NCBI GenBank assembly: GCA_964592815.1
Contig: CAZQGE010000039.1
Location: forward strand, 1 to 12,453
DNA from: CAZQGE01 sp964592815
GTDB taxonomy: Bacteria > Bacillota > Clostridia > Christensenellales > CAG-917
DNA: 12,453 bases
Direction of reading: 5' to 3'
Below the pieces are notes generated by a model that searched no databases, was not told the DNA's origin, and worked only from the letters and a program-made list of their open reading frames with translations. Positions 1 through 5,843 of the stretch are shown piece after piece. Every line of letters starts with the position of its first letter. The stretch's first letter is position 1. The translations under genes and the position numbers were made by a program.

Positions 1-188
1 AAAAGAATAAATTTGTGTTGCCATGTTTAGTAAAGAGAAACGCCAACACATTAGTGCTGGCGTTTTACAATTTTGGCTATGCTCCATATAGTGCATAGTA
101 CATATCATAATCGCTAAATAGATTTACTTTTTAGCAACTGTATGATAACACATATATTTTGTACATGTCAACACAAATTTATTCTTTT
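1..188. repeat. Inverted repeat pair, 26 bp arms (1-26 and 163-188)
   Basis: Bases 1-26 match the reverse complement of 163-188 at 25 of 26 positions; the only mismatch is at base 21. The left arm starts at the first base of the window, so the repeat may extend further left. A second, imperfect inverted repeat is nested inside: TATCATA (103-109) and GCTAAA (113-118) pair with TTTAGC (130-135) and TATGATA (141-147). A short CTATGC/GCATAG pair lies at 77-82 and 93-98. The arms could be integrase arm sites, the borders of an invertible segment, or a fold-back at a contig end. The sequence does not decide between these. Confidence 0.75.
38..65. terminator. Hairpin terminator, possibly bidirectional
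   Basis: A 12-bp stem (38-49 with 54-65) closes an ATTA loop. The stem has one A-C mismatch read on the plus strand, which becomes a G-U wobble on the minus strand. T-rich sequence follows on both sides: TTTTACAATTTT going right, and TTTCTCTTTA going left. The better pairing on the minus strand fits termination of the leftward repressor transcript; it could also stop a rightward transcript entering from the left. Confidence 0.55.
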
Positions 189-276
189 ATTATGTAAAAA
201 TCAAGTAATTATGTCGTGCTCTCTATTTCCTCCTTATATTTATATGTTAAGTTTTTCAATTATTTGCATAGTTTCA

Positions 277-887
277 TCATATATCTCTAATAAGTTTTAT
301 TGCTTTTCCANNNNNNNNNNCGTTATCCTTTTAGTTTCGTATTCAGGGTTTGTTGGGACAAGGTCTATCCAATTTTCACCAGGTTGATATTTTATTTTTT
401 TTATTGTTGCTTCATCGCCATTATAAACAATTACAGCTGTACTTCCACTATCAACGCTATCCGTTCTTAATACTAAAACCAAATCATCTTCGAGTAATCG
501 TGGATACATAGAGTTTCCTGTTACCTTAAAAATTAAAAAATCTTCTTGCGGTCTTCCTCCCAACATTTCGATAGGAATTGAAACATACTCACCAGTCCCA
601 AATTCTTCCACTAAACCGCCGTAGCCTGCTTTTATTGTTCCAATCACAGGGAAGTTAATAATCTTCTCGGGTTGATAGCCACCTTCCAAATTTGGCTCTT
701 CTGTGCGACCAAGAAGATAATCTACGGAGACACCATAAAGGTCTGCTATTTTTTTTATACTCTCACCATCAATTTTAACTTTACCATTTTCCCAATAAGA
801 ATAATTATTTTGAGAAATTCCTATTATGTTTGCAACTTCTGTTTGAGTTAAACCCTTTTGTTTTCTTGCTTCCTTTAATTTCAACAT
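277..887 (-). CDS. CI/LexA-type phage repressor (XRE HTH plus S24 peptidase), interrupted by an assembly gap
   Basis: This is the lysogeny repressor: it binds operators and self-cleaves when RecA is activated. Residues about 3-60 form an XRE helix-turn-helix (LTQTEVANIIGIS, then SYWENGK). The C-terminal half is an S24 (LexA/UmuD-like) domain with cleavage site Ala87-Gly88 in IKAGYGG, catalytic Ser126 in VTGNSMYP and general-base Lys163 in ATIKKI. The start is the ATG at 887-885, because GGAGG lies at 897-893; the in-frame GTG at 899 overlaps that site. The coding sequence meets 10 Ns at 311-320. Reading through them literally gives a stop at 297-299. In the next frame the bases after the gap encode GKAIKLIRDI and stop at 277-279, which matches the usual repressor ending, so the true gap length is probably not 10. 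It is transcribed divergently from the early operon. Confidence 0.9.
311..320. other. Assembly gap (10 Ns) inside the repressor gene
   Basis: Ten undetermined bases lie in the distal part of the repressor gene. The reading frame before the gap and the plausible ending after it (GKAIKLIRDI) are out of phase if the gap is exactly 10. To restore phase the missing length must leave a remainder of 2 when divided by 3. By comparison with typical repressors, a few residues (perhaps eight to ten) are missing. The number of Ns therefore looks like a placeholder. Confidence 0.8.
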
Positions 888-1043
888 ATTATCCTCCACT
901 GATAAAACTATAAATCATATTGATAATTTGTACAATAAAAATAATAAAACTTAAATAATATTGATAAAACATTGATAATATCCTTGACAATGATAAATAA
1001 TCGATATAAAATATCATTGACATTGATATTATTGGAGGTCGTG
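888..1043. promoter_or_regulatory. Divergent lysis/lysogeny switch with repeated operator half-sites
   Basis: This AT-rich spacer separates the leftward repressor from the rightward Cro-like gene. Copies of ATTGATA or AATGATA occur at 919, 960, 971, 989 and 1022, and in reverse orientation at 1012-1018. CAATGATA (988-995) and TATCATTG (1012-1019) form a perfect 8-bp dyad around the rightward -10 element. Bases 1011-1029 are themselves a near palindrome, with 16 of 19 positions symmetric. These are the likely binding sites for the two regulators. A weak leftward promoter for the repressor may be TTGTAC (935-930), 16 bp, TATAGT (913-908) on the minus strand. Confidence 0.75.
984..1012 (+). promoter_or_regulatory. 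Rightward early promoter (PR-like)
   Basis: A perfect -35 TTGACA (984-989) is followed after 17 bp by TAAAAT (1007-1012), a five-of-six match to the -10 consensus. Transcription would start near 1019 and run into the Cro-like gene at 1044 and the whole early operon. Operator half-sites overlap both the spacer and the start point, so bound repressor would block polymerase. Confidence 0.7.
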
Positions 1044-1235
1044 ATGGACTTAAAACAATTACGTAAAAACAAAAAGATAACTCAATTTAGATTAGCATCA
1101 GTCATTGGTGTTAATCAAAGTGCTGTTGCAATGTGGGAAAGAGGTGCATCGATACCCCAAACAAAAGACCTAACCAAGATAGCAAAAGCGCTCGGCGTAA
1201 CTGTAGATGAGCTATTAGCTTGCTTCGAAAAATAA
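1044..1235 (+). CDS. Cro-like XRE-family transcriptional regulator
   Basis: A 63-residue protein that is almost entirely one XRE helix-turn-helix: KITQFRLASVIGVNQSAVAMWERG contains the helix-turn-helix core and is followed by the usual DLTKIAKALGVTVDELL tail. It has no peptidase domain, unlike the divergent repressor. The frame is open from 972, but the ATG at 1044 is chosen because GGAGG (1034-1038) sits just upstream and because the promoter would start transcription near 1019. As first gene of the rightward transcript, opposite a CI-type repressor, it probably has a Cro-like role, repressing the repressor promoter during lytic growth. It could also be a second lysogeny regulator. Confidence 0.85.
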   Translation: MDLKQLRKNKKITQFRLASVIGVNQSAVAMWERGASIPQTKDLTKIAKALGVTVDELLACFEK

Positions 1236-1280
1236 GGAGATAGGGTGAAAGGTTAAACGAATATAAAACAGGAGGAAACA

Positions 1281-1478
1281 ATGACACATACGGAATTTAT
1301 GGAGTTAGAGCTTATAAGAATTAGCGATATACAAGCTGCAATGGATTTGAGTTATGACAGTGCGGCGAGTGTAATGCGCTCAATAAAAGCTCATAGTGAT
1401 TTGCTCGGCTTGAGCGGACGATGCACACACCAAGATTATGTAAATTTTATGAATAGACAGGGGGTAACTAAATGTTAA
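1281..1478 (+). CDS. Small early protein, possible helix-turn-helix DNA-binding
   Basis: A 65-residue protein preceded by a perfect AGGAGG eight bases before its ATG. I do not recognise a specific family. The segment ISDIQAAMDLSYDSAASVMRSIK has the spacing of a helix-turn-helix such as those of excisionase-like or small antirepressor proteins. Its position directly after the Cro-like gene suits a regulator or excisionase. The last codons overlap the start of the next small gene. The functional suggestion is inference from pattern and position only. Confidence 0.6.
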   Translation: MTHTEFMELELIRISDIQAAMDLSYDSAASVMRSIKAHSDLLGLSGRCTHQDYVNFMNRQGVTKC

Positions 1479-1591
1479 TAGTTGGGAAAATTGATAGCGT
1501 ACCAATTTTATTGAAAGTTTTAATAAGCGTTTACGGCGATGTTACTGTCGCTGAATTGGAGGGGAAAAGCAATGTTTTTAGTAATCGATAA
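1472..1591 (+). CDS. Tiny early protein, 39 aa, unknown function
   Basis: A 39-residue frame beginning MLIVGKIDSVPILLKVLISV. Its ATG (1472-1474) lies inside the last codons of the gene before and overlaps it by 7 bases. A good AGGGGG ribosome-binding site (1459-1464) stands seven bases upstream, the main reason to call it a gene. It overlaps the following gene by 20 bases. The sequence is mildly hydrophobic but I see no clear membrane segment or known motif. Translational coupling to its neighbours is likely. Confidence 0.55.
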   Translation: MLIVGKIDSVPILLKVLISVYGDVTVAELEGKSNVFSNR

Positions 1592-1727
1592 ATTCCAAGA
1601 AAATTATTTCAACTTAGAAACAATAGCAAAAGACTTTGCGCTTCAAAGAGCGTGCAAGCTCAAATGCACAGTTAGGATTTGGAAAGGCTGCGCAATTCAA
1701 TACACATTCGACGGAGGTCTCTTATGA
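1572..1727 (+). CDS. Small early protein, 51 aa, unknown function
   Basis: A 51-residue protein with GGAGGGG (1558-1564) at good distance from its ATG at 1572. The frame is open upstream to 1539, but no ribosome-binding site supports that start. It contains two cysteines (ACKLKC) and a basic middle, and ends DGGLL. I do not recognise a family. It overlaps the preceding tiny gene by 20 bases and the next by 4 (ATGA at 1724-1727), so these genes form one translationally coupled chain. Confidence 0.55.
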   Translation: MFLVIDKFQENYFNLETIAKDFALQRACKLKCTVRIWKGCAIQYTFDGGLL

Positions 1728-1825
1728 AAATTAACACAAACAATCTAGACCCAATATTTGCAAATATTCTAAATTCATTTATTTTAACAAATTCAACGAA
1801 TGAAGAAAATGGTGAAAAGAAATGA
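1724..1825 (+). CDS. Tiny early protein, 33 aa, unknown function
   Basis: A 33-residue frame from MKINTNNLDP to NEENGEKK. Its ATG overlaps the previous stop (ATGA at 1724-1727), and GGAGGT (1713-1718) lies five bases upstream, a strong start context. Its own stop overlaps the ATG of the YqaJ exonuclease (ATGA at 1822-1825), whose own ribosome-binding site is weak, so reading this small frame may bring ribosomes to the exonuclease. The protein is Asn-rich with no recognisable domain. It may act mainly as a translational leader; that is inference. Confidence 0.5.
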   Translation: MKINTNNLDPIFANILNSFILTNSTNEENGEKK

Positions 1826-2475
1826 ACAACTCTTTTGAAAAAATCAATTTAATACACAACTCTGATGAGTGGTTGAAGTTTAGACAGTCGGGGATAGGTG
1901 GAAGCGATGCTAGCGCAATATTAGGACTTAATCCGTGGAAAAGCAACGTAGAACTTTGGAAAGAAAAGACGGGACTAGCAGATCCGAAGAAAATCAATTG
2001 CTTGGCAGCGGTTGAATATGGAAAAGCTGCGGAAGATGCACTGTCTCACTTGTTTGCGCTTGATTACCCAAAATATGAAGTGAATATCGTAAAAGATACA
2101 GTTTATCGTAAAGACTTTATGTTTGCCTCGTTGGATGGAGAATTAACTGAAAAGGCGACTGGCAGAAAAGGCATTTTGGAAATTAAAACTACAACGATAT
2201 TTGCTTCTATGAGAGCCGAGAACTGGAACGATAAAATTCCAGATAACTATTACATTCAGGTCCTGCACTATATGGCAGTTACAAATGCAGAATTTGTCGT
2301 CTTAAAAGCACAACTTAAAAGCGAACTAAACGGAGATGTGTATTTGAGAACTAAACATTATCAAATTGAACGTTCAGATGTCGAAGAAGACATTCAATAT
2401 TTAATAAGCAAAGAAAACGAGTTTTGGGAACTTGTAAAAAATAAAAAACAACCAGCGTTAATTTTGAACTGGTAA
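1822..2475 (+). CDS. YqaJ-family phage exonuclease (lambda Exo-like)
   Basis: A 217-residue nuclease of the YqaJ/lambda-exonuclease type, which resects one strand of double-stranded ends to leave single strands for the RecT annealase. The family motifs are present in order: FRQSGIGGSDASAILG (20-35), GKAAE with Glu71, the metal-binding Asp105 in ASLDGE, the PD-(D/E)XK pair Glu120 and Lys122 in LEIKTT, and the YYIQVLHYM helix. Length is normal for the short phage form. It leads the recombination cassette with the DUF1351 and RecT genes, the standard arrangement. The start overlaps the preceding stop by ATGA, suggesting coupling. Confidence 0.92.
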   Translation: MNNSFEKINLIHNSDEWLKFRQSGIGGSDASAILGLNPWKSNVELWKEKTGLADPKKINCLAAVEYGKAAEDALSHLFALDYPKYEVNIVKDTVYRKDFMFASLDGELTEKATGRKGILEIKTTTIFASMRAENWNDKIPDNYYIQVLHYMAVTNAEFVVLKAQLKSELNGDVYLRTKHYQIERSDVEEDIQYLISKENEFWELVKNKKQPALILNW

Positions 2476-2486
2476 ATGGAGGAAAT

Positions 2487-3329
2487 ATGGAATCAACACA
2501 AATTACATTTAGGCTTGATCGCCCAGTCGAAGAACTTGTCCCGCAAATGATAGGTTTCAACAACACAGAGCTATTGAACAAAGCGAAAGAGATTGCAAAT
2601 TATTATAGCAATATTGTCTATTCTGATGAACAAATTAAAGTTGCAAAAGACGACAAAGCAAAAATTAACAATTTAATTAAATCTATCAATTCTGCTCGTA
2701 TCGACGTAAAGAACGTTTACGAAACACCATACGCAGAATTTAAGCAAAAGATAGACGAAGTTGTTACATGTCTACAAGGCGCATCAGACACAATAAACAA
2801 GCAAGTTTCTGAATATGAAAGTTTAAGAATTCAAGAAAAGCAAACTGAAATTGAAAATTACTTTGATGGTGTTATCGGTGGCTTAAAGCAATTTATTTCG
2901 TTAGATAAAATTTTTAATCAAAAGTGGTTGAATGCTAGCTGCTCTATGAAATCGGTCAAAGCAGATATTGACGCTAAAATAGAACAAATCATCAAAGACA
3001 TTGAAGCTCTGAACGCATTAAAAAGTGAGGATGAAATATCGCTTAAAGCATATTATTTCCGTTCGCTTGACTTAGGTTCAGTATTCGTTGAAAACGAGCG
3101 CCTAAAAGCCGAAAAAGAGCGCATTAGGGCGGCGGCTGAAAGACACGAGAATGAACAAGTCAAGCCACAAGTGCAAGCACAAGAGCCATTGCAAGAGCAA
3201 CCAGCGCCCATAACAAATACTAGAACTTACGATGTAACTCTAGAATTTACAGGGCTTACCTACAAGCAAGCAACAAGCTTAATAACTTTTGTAACATCAA
3301 ACAATTTGCCATATAAAAGAATTAAATAA
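2487..3329 (+). CDS. DUF1351 family phage protein
   Basis: A 280-residue, mostly helical and highly charged protein of the DUF1351 type, regularly found between phage YqaJ exonucleases and RecT annealases. A GGAGG site precedes the ATG. The N-terminal and central parts (about 40-200) read as long amphipathic, coiled-coil-like helices; a Gln/Pro-rich linker (about 225-242) follows; and a short C-terminal module (about 243-280, TRTYDVTLEFTGLTYKQAT...PYKRIK) closes the protein. Its biochemical role is not established. Its place between the two enzymes suggests it helps them work together. Confidence 0.85.
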   Translation: MESTQITFRLDRPVEELVPQMIGFNNTELLNKAKEIANYYSNIVYSDEQIKVAKDDKAKINNLIKSINSARIDVKNVYETPYAEFKQKIDEVVTCLQGASDTINKQVSEYESLRIQEKQTEIENYFDGVIGGLKQFISLDKIFNQKWLNASCSMKSVKADIDAKIEQIIKDIEALNALKSEDEISLKAYYFRSLDLGSVFVENERLKAEKERIRAAAERHENEQVKPQVQAQEPLQEQPAPITNTRTYDVTLEFTGLTYKQATSLITFVTSNNLPYKRIK

Positions 3330-3344
3330 TTGGAGGAAATAAAA

Positions 3345-4217
3345 ATGGCTACATACAACAAAATTTCAAACAGTTTAACAAGAACTGAAAGCAAAACTCA
3401 ACTCTCTACATATCTTTCGCAAGAAAGCATAAAAGTTGGAATAAACAATAGTTTAGGTCCAGCGAAAGCGCAAGCATTTATTGCAGGAATACTTGCTTGC
3501 AGTTCATCAAACCCGGCAATACAGACCTGCGATTACAAAACGGTAGTTTCGGCGGCAATGGTGGCAGGAGCTTTGGACCTTCCGCTTTCTCCTCAGCTTG
3601 GGTATTGCTATCTTGTGCCTTTTGATGACAGAAAGAACGGGCGCACAGTTGCAACTTTTATTCTTGGCTATAAAGGTTACATACAACTTGCAATTAGAAG
3701 TGGTCAATATCGCAATATCAACGTTATTGCAGTCAAAGAAGGGGAGTTTAAGGCTTGGAATCCAGCAACTGAAGAAGCTGACTTACAAATCAATGAAGAC
3801 GTTGAAGACAGAGATGCTATTCCGACCGTTGGATACTATGCACGTTTTGAGCTTATCAACGGATTTACTAAAACGATGTATTGGTCAAAGGCAAAAATGA
3901 TAGCTCACGCTAAAAAATATAGCAAAGGCTACAATGCTGATTTGGCAAAAGGAACTAGATATACTTTTTGGTCTTCTGACTTTGACGGAATGGCTATGAA
4001 AACAATGCTTAGGCAACTGATTTCAAAGTGGGGCATTATGTCAATCGAAATGCAAAAGGCTTTTGATAATGACAGTGCTGACAATGATATATCAAGCGAC
4101 GGTTTTGATTTTTCTCAAGAGACTAAGGTACCGCAAGAACAATCAAATGAAGAGATAGGAACAAACGAAGTTCCGTCAGAAGCAGACTTATTTGGTGCTA
4201 TTGGTGAAGAACAATGA
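3345..4217 (+). CDS. recT: RecT single-strand annealing protein
   Basis: A 290-residue RecT-family annealase, which coats single-stranded DNA made by the exonuclease and pairs it with complementary strands during recombination. Diagnostic stretches are AAMVAGALDLPLSPQLGYCYLVPF, FILGYKGYIQLAIRSGQY, and the MKTMLRQLISKWG helix near residue 225. The acidic C-terminal tail (about 240-290) is usual for the family. The ATG at 3345 is chosen because GGAGG (3332-3336) sits eight bases before it; an in-frame TTG at 3330 lies upstream of that site. The stop overlaps the rusA start by ATGA. Confidence 0.93.
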   Translation: MATYNKISNSLTRTESKTQLSTYLSQESIKVGINNSLGPAKAQAFIAGILACSSSNPAIQTCDYKTVVSAAMVAGALDLPLSPQLGYCYLVPFDDRKNGRTVATFILGYKGYIQLAIRSGQYRNINVIAVKEGEFKAWNPATEEADLQINEDVEDRDAIPTVGYYARFELINGFTKTMYWSKAKMIAHAKKYSKGYNADLAKGTRYTFWSSDFDGMAMKTMLRQLISKWGIMSIEMQKAFDNDSADNDISSDGFDFSQETKVPQEQSNEEIGTNEVPSEADLFGAIGEEQ

Positions 4218-4633
4218 CATTAACATTTGAGGTGCCAGGTAAACCACAAGGTAAGCAAAGGGCAAGAGTATGTGTCCGTGGTGGGTATGCGAGAGCTTAT
4301 ACTCCAGATGACACTGCATCATATGAAAATCTCATTAAGCTTTGTTTTAAGGCTGCGTGTGGAACGCATCCAATTGAGCGAGGGATTCCTATTAAAATGC
4401 ATATTAAGGCTTTTTACGAAATACCAAAATCATTTTCAAAAAAGAAAACTGACGAAGCTGTAAGAGGGTTAGTAAACCCTCTTACAAAACCAGATGTCGA
4501 TAATATAGCAAAAATAGTATGCGATGCATTAAACGGAATTGCCTATATTGACGATAGTCAAATAATTATGATTACGGCACAAAAAGAATATAGTCTAATT
4601 CCAAAAATAGTAGTTTCAATAATGCAAAACTAA
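4214..4633 (+). CDS. rusA: RusA-family Holliday junction resolvase
   Basis: A 139-residue RusA-type endonuclease that cuts four-way junctions produced by the recombination system. The hallmark is KPDVDNIAKIVCDALNGIAYIDDSQI: Asp94 and Asp96, with Asp113 or Asp114, correspond to the metal-binding acidic residues of E. coli RusA. The N-terminal PGKPQGKQRAR is also typical. Length is normal. The ATG overlaps the recT stop by 4 bases. An 11-bp perfect hairpin lies in the coding sequence just before the catalytic segment (4460-4485) and is listed separately. Confidence 0.93.
   Translation: MTLTFEVPGKPQGKQRARVCVRGGYARAYTPDDTASYENLIKLCFKAACGTHPIERGIPIKMHIKAFYEIPKSFSKKKTDEAVRGLVNPLTKPDVDNIAKIVCDALNGIAYIDDSQIIMITAQKEYSLIPKIVVSIMQN
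4460..4485. repeat. Perfect 11-bp hairpin inside rusA
   Basis: Bases 4460-4470 (GTAAGAGGGTT) are exactly complementary to 4475-4485, with a 4-base AGTA loop. No T-run follows on either strand, so it does not look like a standard terminator. It encodes VRGLVNPLTK within RusA, just before the catalytic KPDVDN. Confidence 0.8.
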
Positions 4634-4656
4634 AACAAACAAAGGCGGTTAGAGTT

Positions 4657-5097
4657 ATGATTACAGAAAACGAATTGAATTATCTTAAAGAATTACAGTG
4701 GCGAAAGGATCACATTAAAGGTGAGTTTGAGAAAGCTGTTTTTGGCATAGTTTGTCAACGATTTTGGTTGTATAAAAAAGGAACTATAGCGAGCAAAAAA
4801 GTGTCAAAAGAGTTTATAGTTGAACGCTTGGTTCAAAAAGGTTTATTGAACAAAAAAGCAGATGGCTCATTGCCTGACGACAGAAAGGTTAGAGCAGTTG
4901 CGCGTGAACTATTGAAGGCAGGTTTACCGATTGTAGCAACAAGTCAAAACAAAGGTTATTACATCGCAGAAAAGCCTTACGAAATTGATTTACCGCAACG
5001 CCAAAATTCTAACCGCGCAAAGAAATTACTTGACGTAGACAAGGGCTACAACGAAGTTAGAAATTTACTTATGGGACAAGGGAGATTGTTTTTATGA
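4657..5097 (+). CDS. Winged-helix DNA-binding protein of the replication module
   Basis: A 146-residue protein. Residues about 45-108 look like a winged helix: SKEFIVERLVQKGLL, then DDRKVRAVARELLKAGLPIVATSQNKGYYIAE, where the GLPI...GYYIA pattern matches the wing of HTH_11/BirA-type domains. The C-terminus is basic and ends GQGRLFL. Proteins like this occur between RusA and replication genes in other Firmicutes phages, but I do not know an assigned function. Binding phage DNA near the origin or in early control is plausible. Its stop overlaps the next start by ATGA. Confidence 0.7.
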   Translation: MITENELNYLKELQWRKDHIKGEFEKAVFGIVCQRFWLYKKGTIASKKVSKEFIVERLVQKGLLNKKADGSLPDDRKVRAVARELLKAGLPIVATSQNKGYYIAEKPYEIDLPQRQNSNRAKKLLDVDKGYNEVRNLLMGQGRLFL

Positions 5098-5843
5098 CAG
5101 AACGTGAATCGTTTAAGTGTGACAGCTTTGTGTTTTATGGTTCATTTTATGAAGCTATAAGAGAGCTTCCACCAGACAACCAAGTAAACATATATAATGC
5201 TGTATTTAATTACGCTTTTAATGGAAATGAACTTGAACTTAAAGGCATTGAAAAGGCAATTTTTTTGCTCATAAAACCTCAATTAGATGCAAACAGAGTC
5301 AAATATGAAAATGGATGTAAAGGTGGTGAATATGGGAATCGTGGAGGCGCCCCTGTTGGAAATCAAAATGCCAGAAAAAAACAACCCCAAAACAACGGTG
5401 ATATTGATTTTGAAACAAACGAAACAACCCCAAAACAACCCCAAAACAACCCCAAAACAACCCCTAATGATAATGCTAATGTAAATGATAATTATAAAGA
5501 TATAAAAGAAAAGGGTACACATTCGTGTACCCCAAAAGAAAAGGAACTCCCGCACGATTCACTCCCATATTTTGAACCACCTACGATTGAAGAAGTTAAG
5601 AGTTTTGTAAAAGCACGTGAACTTGAACACGTAGACGCAGAAAGATTTTATAACTGGTACTCAGCCAGAAACTGGTACAGCGGAAGAACAAAGATTGTTT
5701 ACTGGCAAAGCGAAGCGTTGAATTGGGAACGGCGTGAAATCGAAAGATTGAAAAATGTAACTGAACCTTTAACTTCAACAAAGAAAAGCGCTAGCACAGG
5801 AAATATGTTCCTTGACTTAGCGAAAGAGGAGGGGATTTTATGA
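5094..5843 (+). CDS. DUF6291/DnaD-like phage replication protein
   Basis: A 249-residue probable replication initiator with two domains and a long linker. The N-terminal domain (about 1-90, SFVFYGSFYEAIRELPPDNQ...LLIKPQLDANR) matches the DUF6291 pattern. A glycine-rich hinge (GGEYGNRGGAPVGNQNARKK) follows, then a Gln/Asn/Pro/Thr linker. The C-terminal domain (about 160-222, PTIEEVKSFVKARELE...YSGRTKIVYWQSEALNWE) is the tail shared by many Firmicutes phage replication proteins. The linker DNA carries tandem 11-bp repeats, an AT-rich tract and a hairpin, resembling an origin inside an initiator gene. The helicase loader follows with an ATGA overlap. The overall role is well supported by context; the exact biochemistry is not. 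Confidence 0.78.
   Translation: MTERESFKCDSFVFYGSFYEAIRELPPDNQVNIYNAVFNYAFNGNELELKGIEKAIFLLIKPQLDANRVKYENGCKGGEYGNRGGAPVGNQNARKKQPQNNGDIDFETNETTPKQPQNNPKTTPNDNANVNDNYKDIKEKGTHSCTPKEKELPHDSLPYFEPPTIEEVKSFVKARELEHVDAERFYNWYSARNWYSGRTKIVYWQSEALNWERREIERLKNVTEPLTSTKKSASTGNMFLDLAKEEGIL
5378..5544. other. Candidate replication origin within the replication gene
   Basis: Three elements occur in order. First, about four tandem copies of an 11-bp unit (AAACAACCCCA) span 5422-5464, with about two more at 5378-5396. Second, a very AT-rich stretch runs from 5465 to 5512 and contains AATGATAAT twice (5466-5474 and 5484-5492). Third, a perfect 8-bp hairpin GGGTACAC-ATTC-GTGTACCC lies at 5513-5532, flanked by direct repeats AAAAGAAAAGG at 5504-5514 and 5534-5544. 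Phage lambda carries its origin, iterons then an AT-rich tract, inside gene O between the two protein domains; this layout is closely similar. Function is inferred. Confidence 0.5.

Larger units (their letters stand above)
1..276. other. Non-coding left flank downstream of the repressor
   Basis: I see no gene here. Reading frames on both strands are short or lack a start with a ribosome-binding site, and the longest plus-strand frame crosses the run of Ns. The stretch contains the inverted-repeat pair, a terminator-like hairpin at 38-65, and a strong ribosome-binding-site-like AGGAGG on the minus strand (229-234) with no start codon after it. In many temperate phages the integrase and attachment site lie on this side of the repressor, so this may be the edge of a lysogeny module. 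That placement is inferred from gene order only. Confidence 0.5.

Noticed and set aside
142..387. Plus-strand open frame of about 80 codons
   Set aside because: It runs through the N gap and antisense to the repressor gene, and its start lacks a ribosome-binding site.
888..899. GTG start at 899 for the repressor
   Set aside because: This GTG overlaps the GGAGG that serves the ATG at 887, so it cannot use it; HTH length also fits the ATG.
972..1043. Longer start for the Cro-like protein at 972
   Set aside because: That start precedes the promoter -10 box and has no ribosome-binding site; GGAGG supports the ATG at 1044.
4227..4463. Alternative-frame open frame inside rusA
   Set aside because: It overlaps the conserved RusA coding sequence and shows no known motif or ribosome-binding site.
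5378..5464. Tandem repeats as a CRISPR array
   Set aside because: Units are 11 bp with no unique spacers and lie inside a coding gene, so they are not CRISPR repeats.
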